Source: Rhodeus uyekii
Taxonomy: Eukaryota > Chordata > Actinopteri > Cypriniformes > Acheilognathidae
Reading direction: 5' to 3'
NCBI GenBank assembly: GCA_037043235.1
Contig: JAWRVZ010000103.1
Location: 311,501 to 375,500, forward strand
Length of the DNA stretch: 64,000 bases
Shown: piece by piece, positions 63,242-64,000 of the stretch
Layout: each line of letters begins with the position of its first letter
How positions within the stretch are numbered: position 1 is the first letter of the stretch
Notes under the pieces: model-generated
The model's database searches: none
What the model was told of the DNA's origin: nothing
Seen by the model: the letters and a program-made list of their open reading frames with translations, nothing else
Translations under genes and position numbers: made by a program

Positions 63242-64000
63242 AAGCCCACAGTTTCCACAGTTCATATAGGTGACCACCAAAGTGTTTTCTGACTGGACAA
63301 AAAGCACAGGGTTTTTTCAACATAGCCAAGGTGTTTAGGCACTGGTTCTTGACCTTGATTGTGTGAAACGGGTTGCCTCTTGTAAAAAACCCTCTGGTTT
63401 GGAACAACCACTATAACCATACGCCTCATGTACAAAAGACAGAATGGAATAACATTGGAAGATGCTGCCATGCGGCCCAGCAGTCTCTGGAACTGCTTTA
63501 CAACGAATGACTAGCCTTAAACTTTTTACTGCTGACAGGATAGTTTTGATGCACACTGGTGAAAACTTTGCCGAAATTGCCACCAATTCCTATACTATGC
63601 CTAAGAAGGTGGTCCTCTGGAGAGGAGAAAGAACTCTCTTCTTTGCTTTCAACCTTAGCTCCTTCATTCATGTGAAAGACGTCTCGATCCCGGATTGTTA
63701 ACTGCCACAACTAAGCTAAGATCAACCAATTGTTGATGTAATTCAGGATGCAGACACCTTGAAGAGGCATTGAGCTATTGCTGTGTTCATATATTTTGTG
63801 AAGGTGTAGGGTGATAAAACTAGACTGAATGGAAGAACCTGGTACTTGTATTTCTTGTCCCCGAACGTCCAGAGTGGAATGCAGCCCTCCATCCTTTTTT
63901 GGAACAATGAAACACCAGCTGTAATGTGAGAGGTACTCGATGGCTCCTTTCCCCAGCAGAGATTTTATTTCTTGCTCCATTACCTGAACCTGCTCGGGGA
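63242..64000 (-). pseudogene. D6 reverse transcriptase pseudogene (partial)
   Basis: MEQEIKSLLGKGAIEYLS and FIVPKKDGGLHSTLDVR open the RT (63711-63980). The middle is deleted. The catalytic YIDD box is read as YINN at about 63725, so both aspartates are lost. Downstream pieces (63262-63586) match the RT connection in shifting frames. The N-terminus continues beyond 64000. Confidence 0.8.

Larger units (their letters stand above)
62368..64000 (-). mobile_element. DIRS copy D6, decayed and cut by the window end
   Basis: Begins with an eroded internal complementary/terminal stretch (CCCTCAGGAGAACACATGCT, GTGTCAAAGACGCTATGGGA). Minus-strand recombinase relics (62420-63235) follow, then RT (63242-64000). 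RNase H and the methyltransferase-like region are deleted at about 63240. The 5' part lies beyond the window. Confidence 0.82.

Overview
This is about 64 kb of gene-poor, repeat-rich vertebrate DNA, most likely from a cyprinid (carp/zebrafish-type) teleost. The evidence is the repeat content: DIRS-type tyrosine-recombinase retrotransposons, a Tf1/sushi-type chromodomain LTR element, L2-clade LINE copies with the usual fish 3' tail, hAT and P-like DNA transposons, solo LTRs and palindromic MITEs. I see no convincing host protein-coding gene. Almost every long reading frame belongs to a mobile element. The species assignment is an inference from repeat families.

Layout. 757-5853 (minus): a complete Ty3/gypsy chromovirus with two 421-bp LTRs that differ at 4 positions and a 5-bp target duplication; its gag-pol frame is broken in three places. 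7328-8047: an LTR fragment, a run of 29 G, and a solo LTR with perfect 5-bp TSDs. 10000-13209: a solo LTR of a family called here 'family X', then a 5'-truncated, internally deleted L2 LINE (minus). 18150-22660: an old LINE relic split by DIRS copy D1 (minus). 27103-28335: a retroposon-like unit carrying a small membrane-protein ORF. 31149-32880 and 35325-37720: DIRS copies D2 and D3 (minus, decayed). 42627-47790: DIRS copy D4 (plus), which looks structurally and coding-wise intact. 47826-48655: a family X copy with an internal tandem duplication. 51237-55774: a family X LTR interrupted by another solo LTR and by the gag-only DIRS copy D5 (plus). 56034-56806: a TA-flanked MITE containing a tRNA-Ser-like sequence. 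57633-58443: a family X solo LTR that has picked up a 111-bp DIRS recombinase fragment. 59762-61798: a hAT element with perfect 8-bp TSDs, itself containing a P-like THAP element (60464-61479). 62368-64000: DIRS copy D6 (minus), running off the window.

How the pieces work together. In D4, gag (zinc-binding), the RT-RNase H-methyltransferase-like protein and the tyrosine recombinase (R..HxxR..Y) form the full DIRS gene set. Its termini are flanked by GTT. The internal complementary region at 47440-47537 is the exact reverse complement of the joined right and left ends, as expected for a circular-intermediate model. D1, D2, D3, D5 and D6 are progressively deleted relatives. The gypsy element has sequence evidence for Tf1-like self-priming: the 9 bases beside the 5' LTR are complementary to the predicted start of its own transcript.
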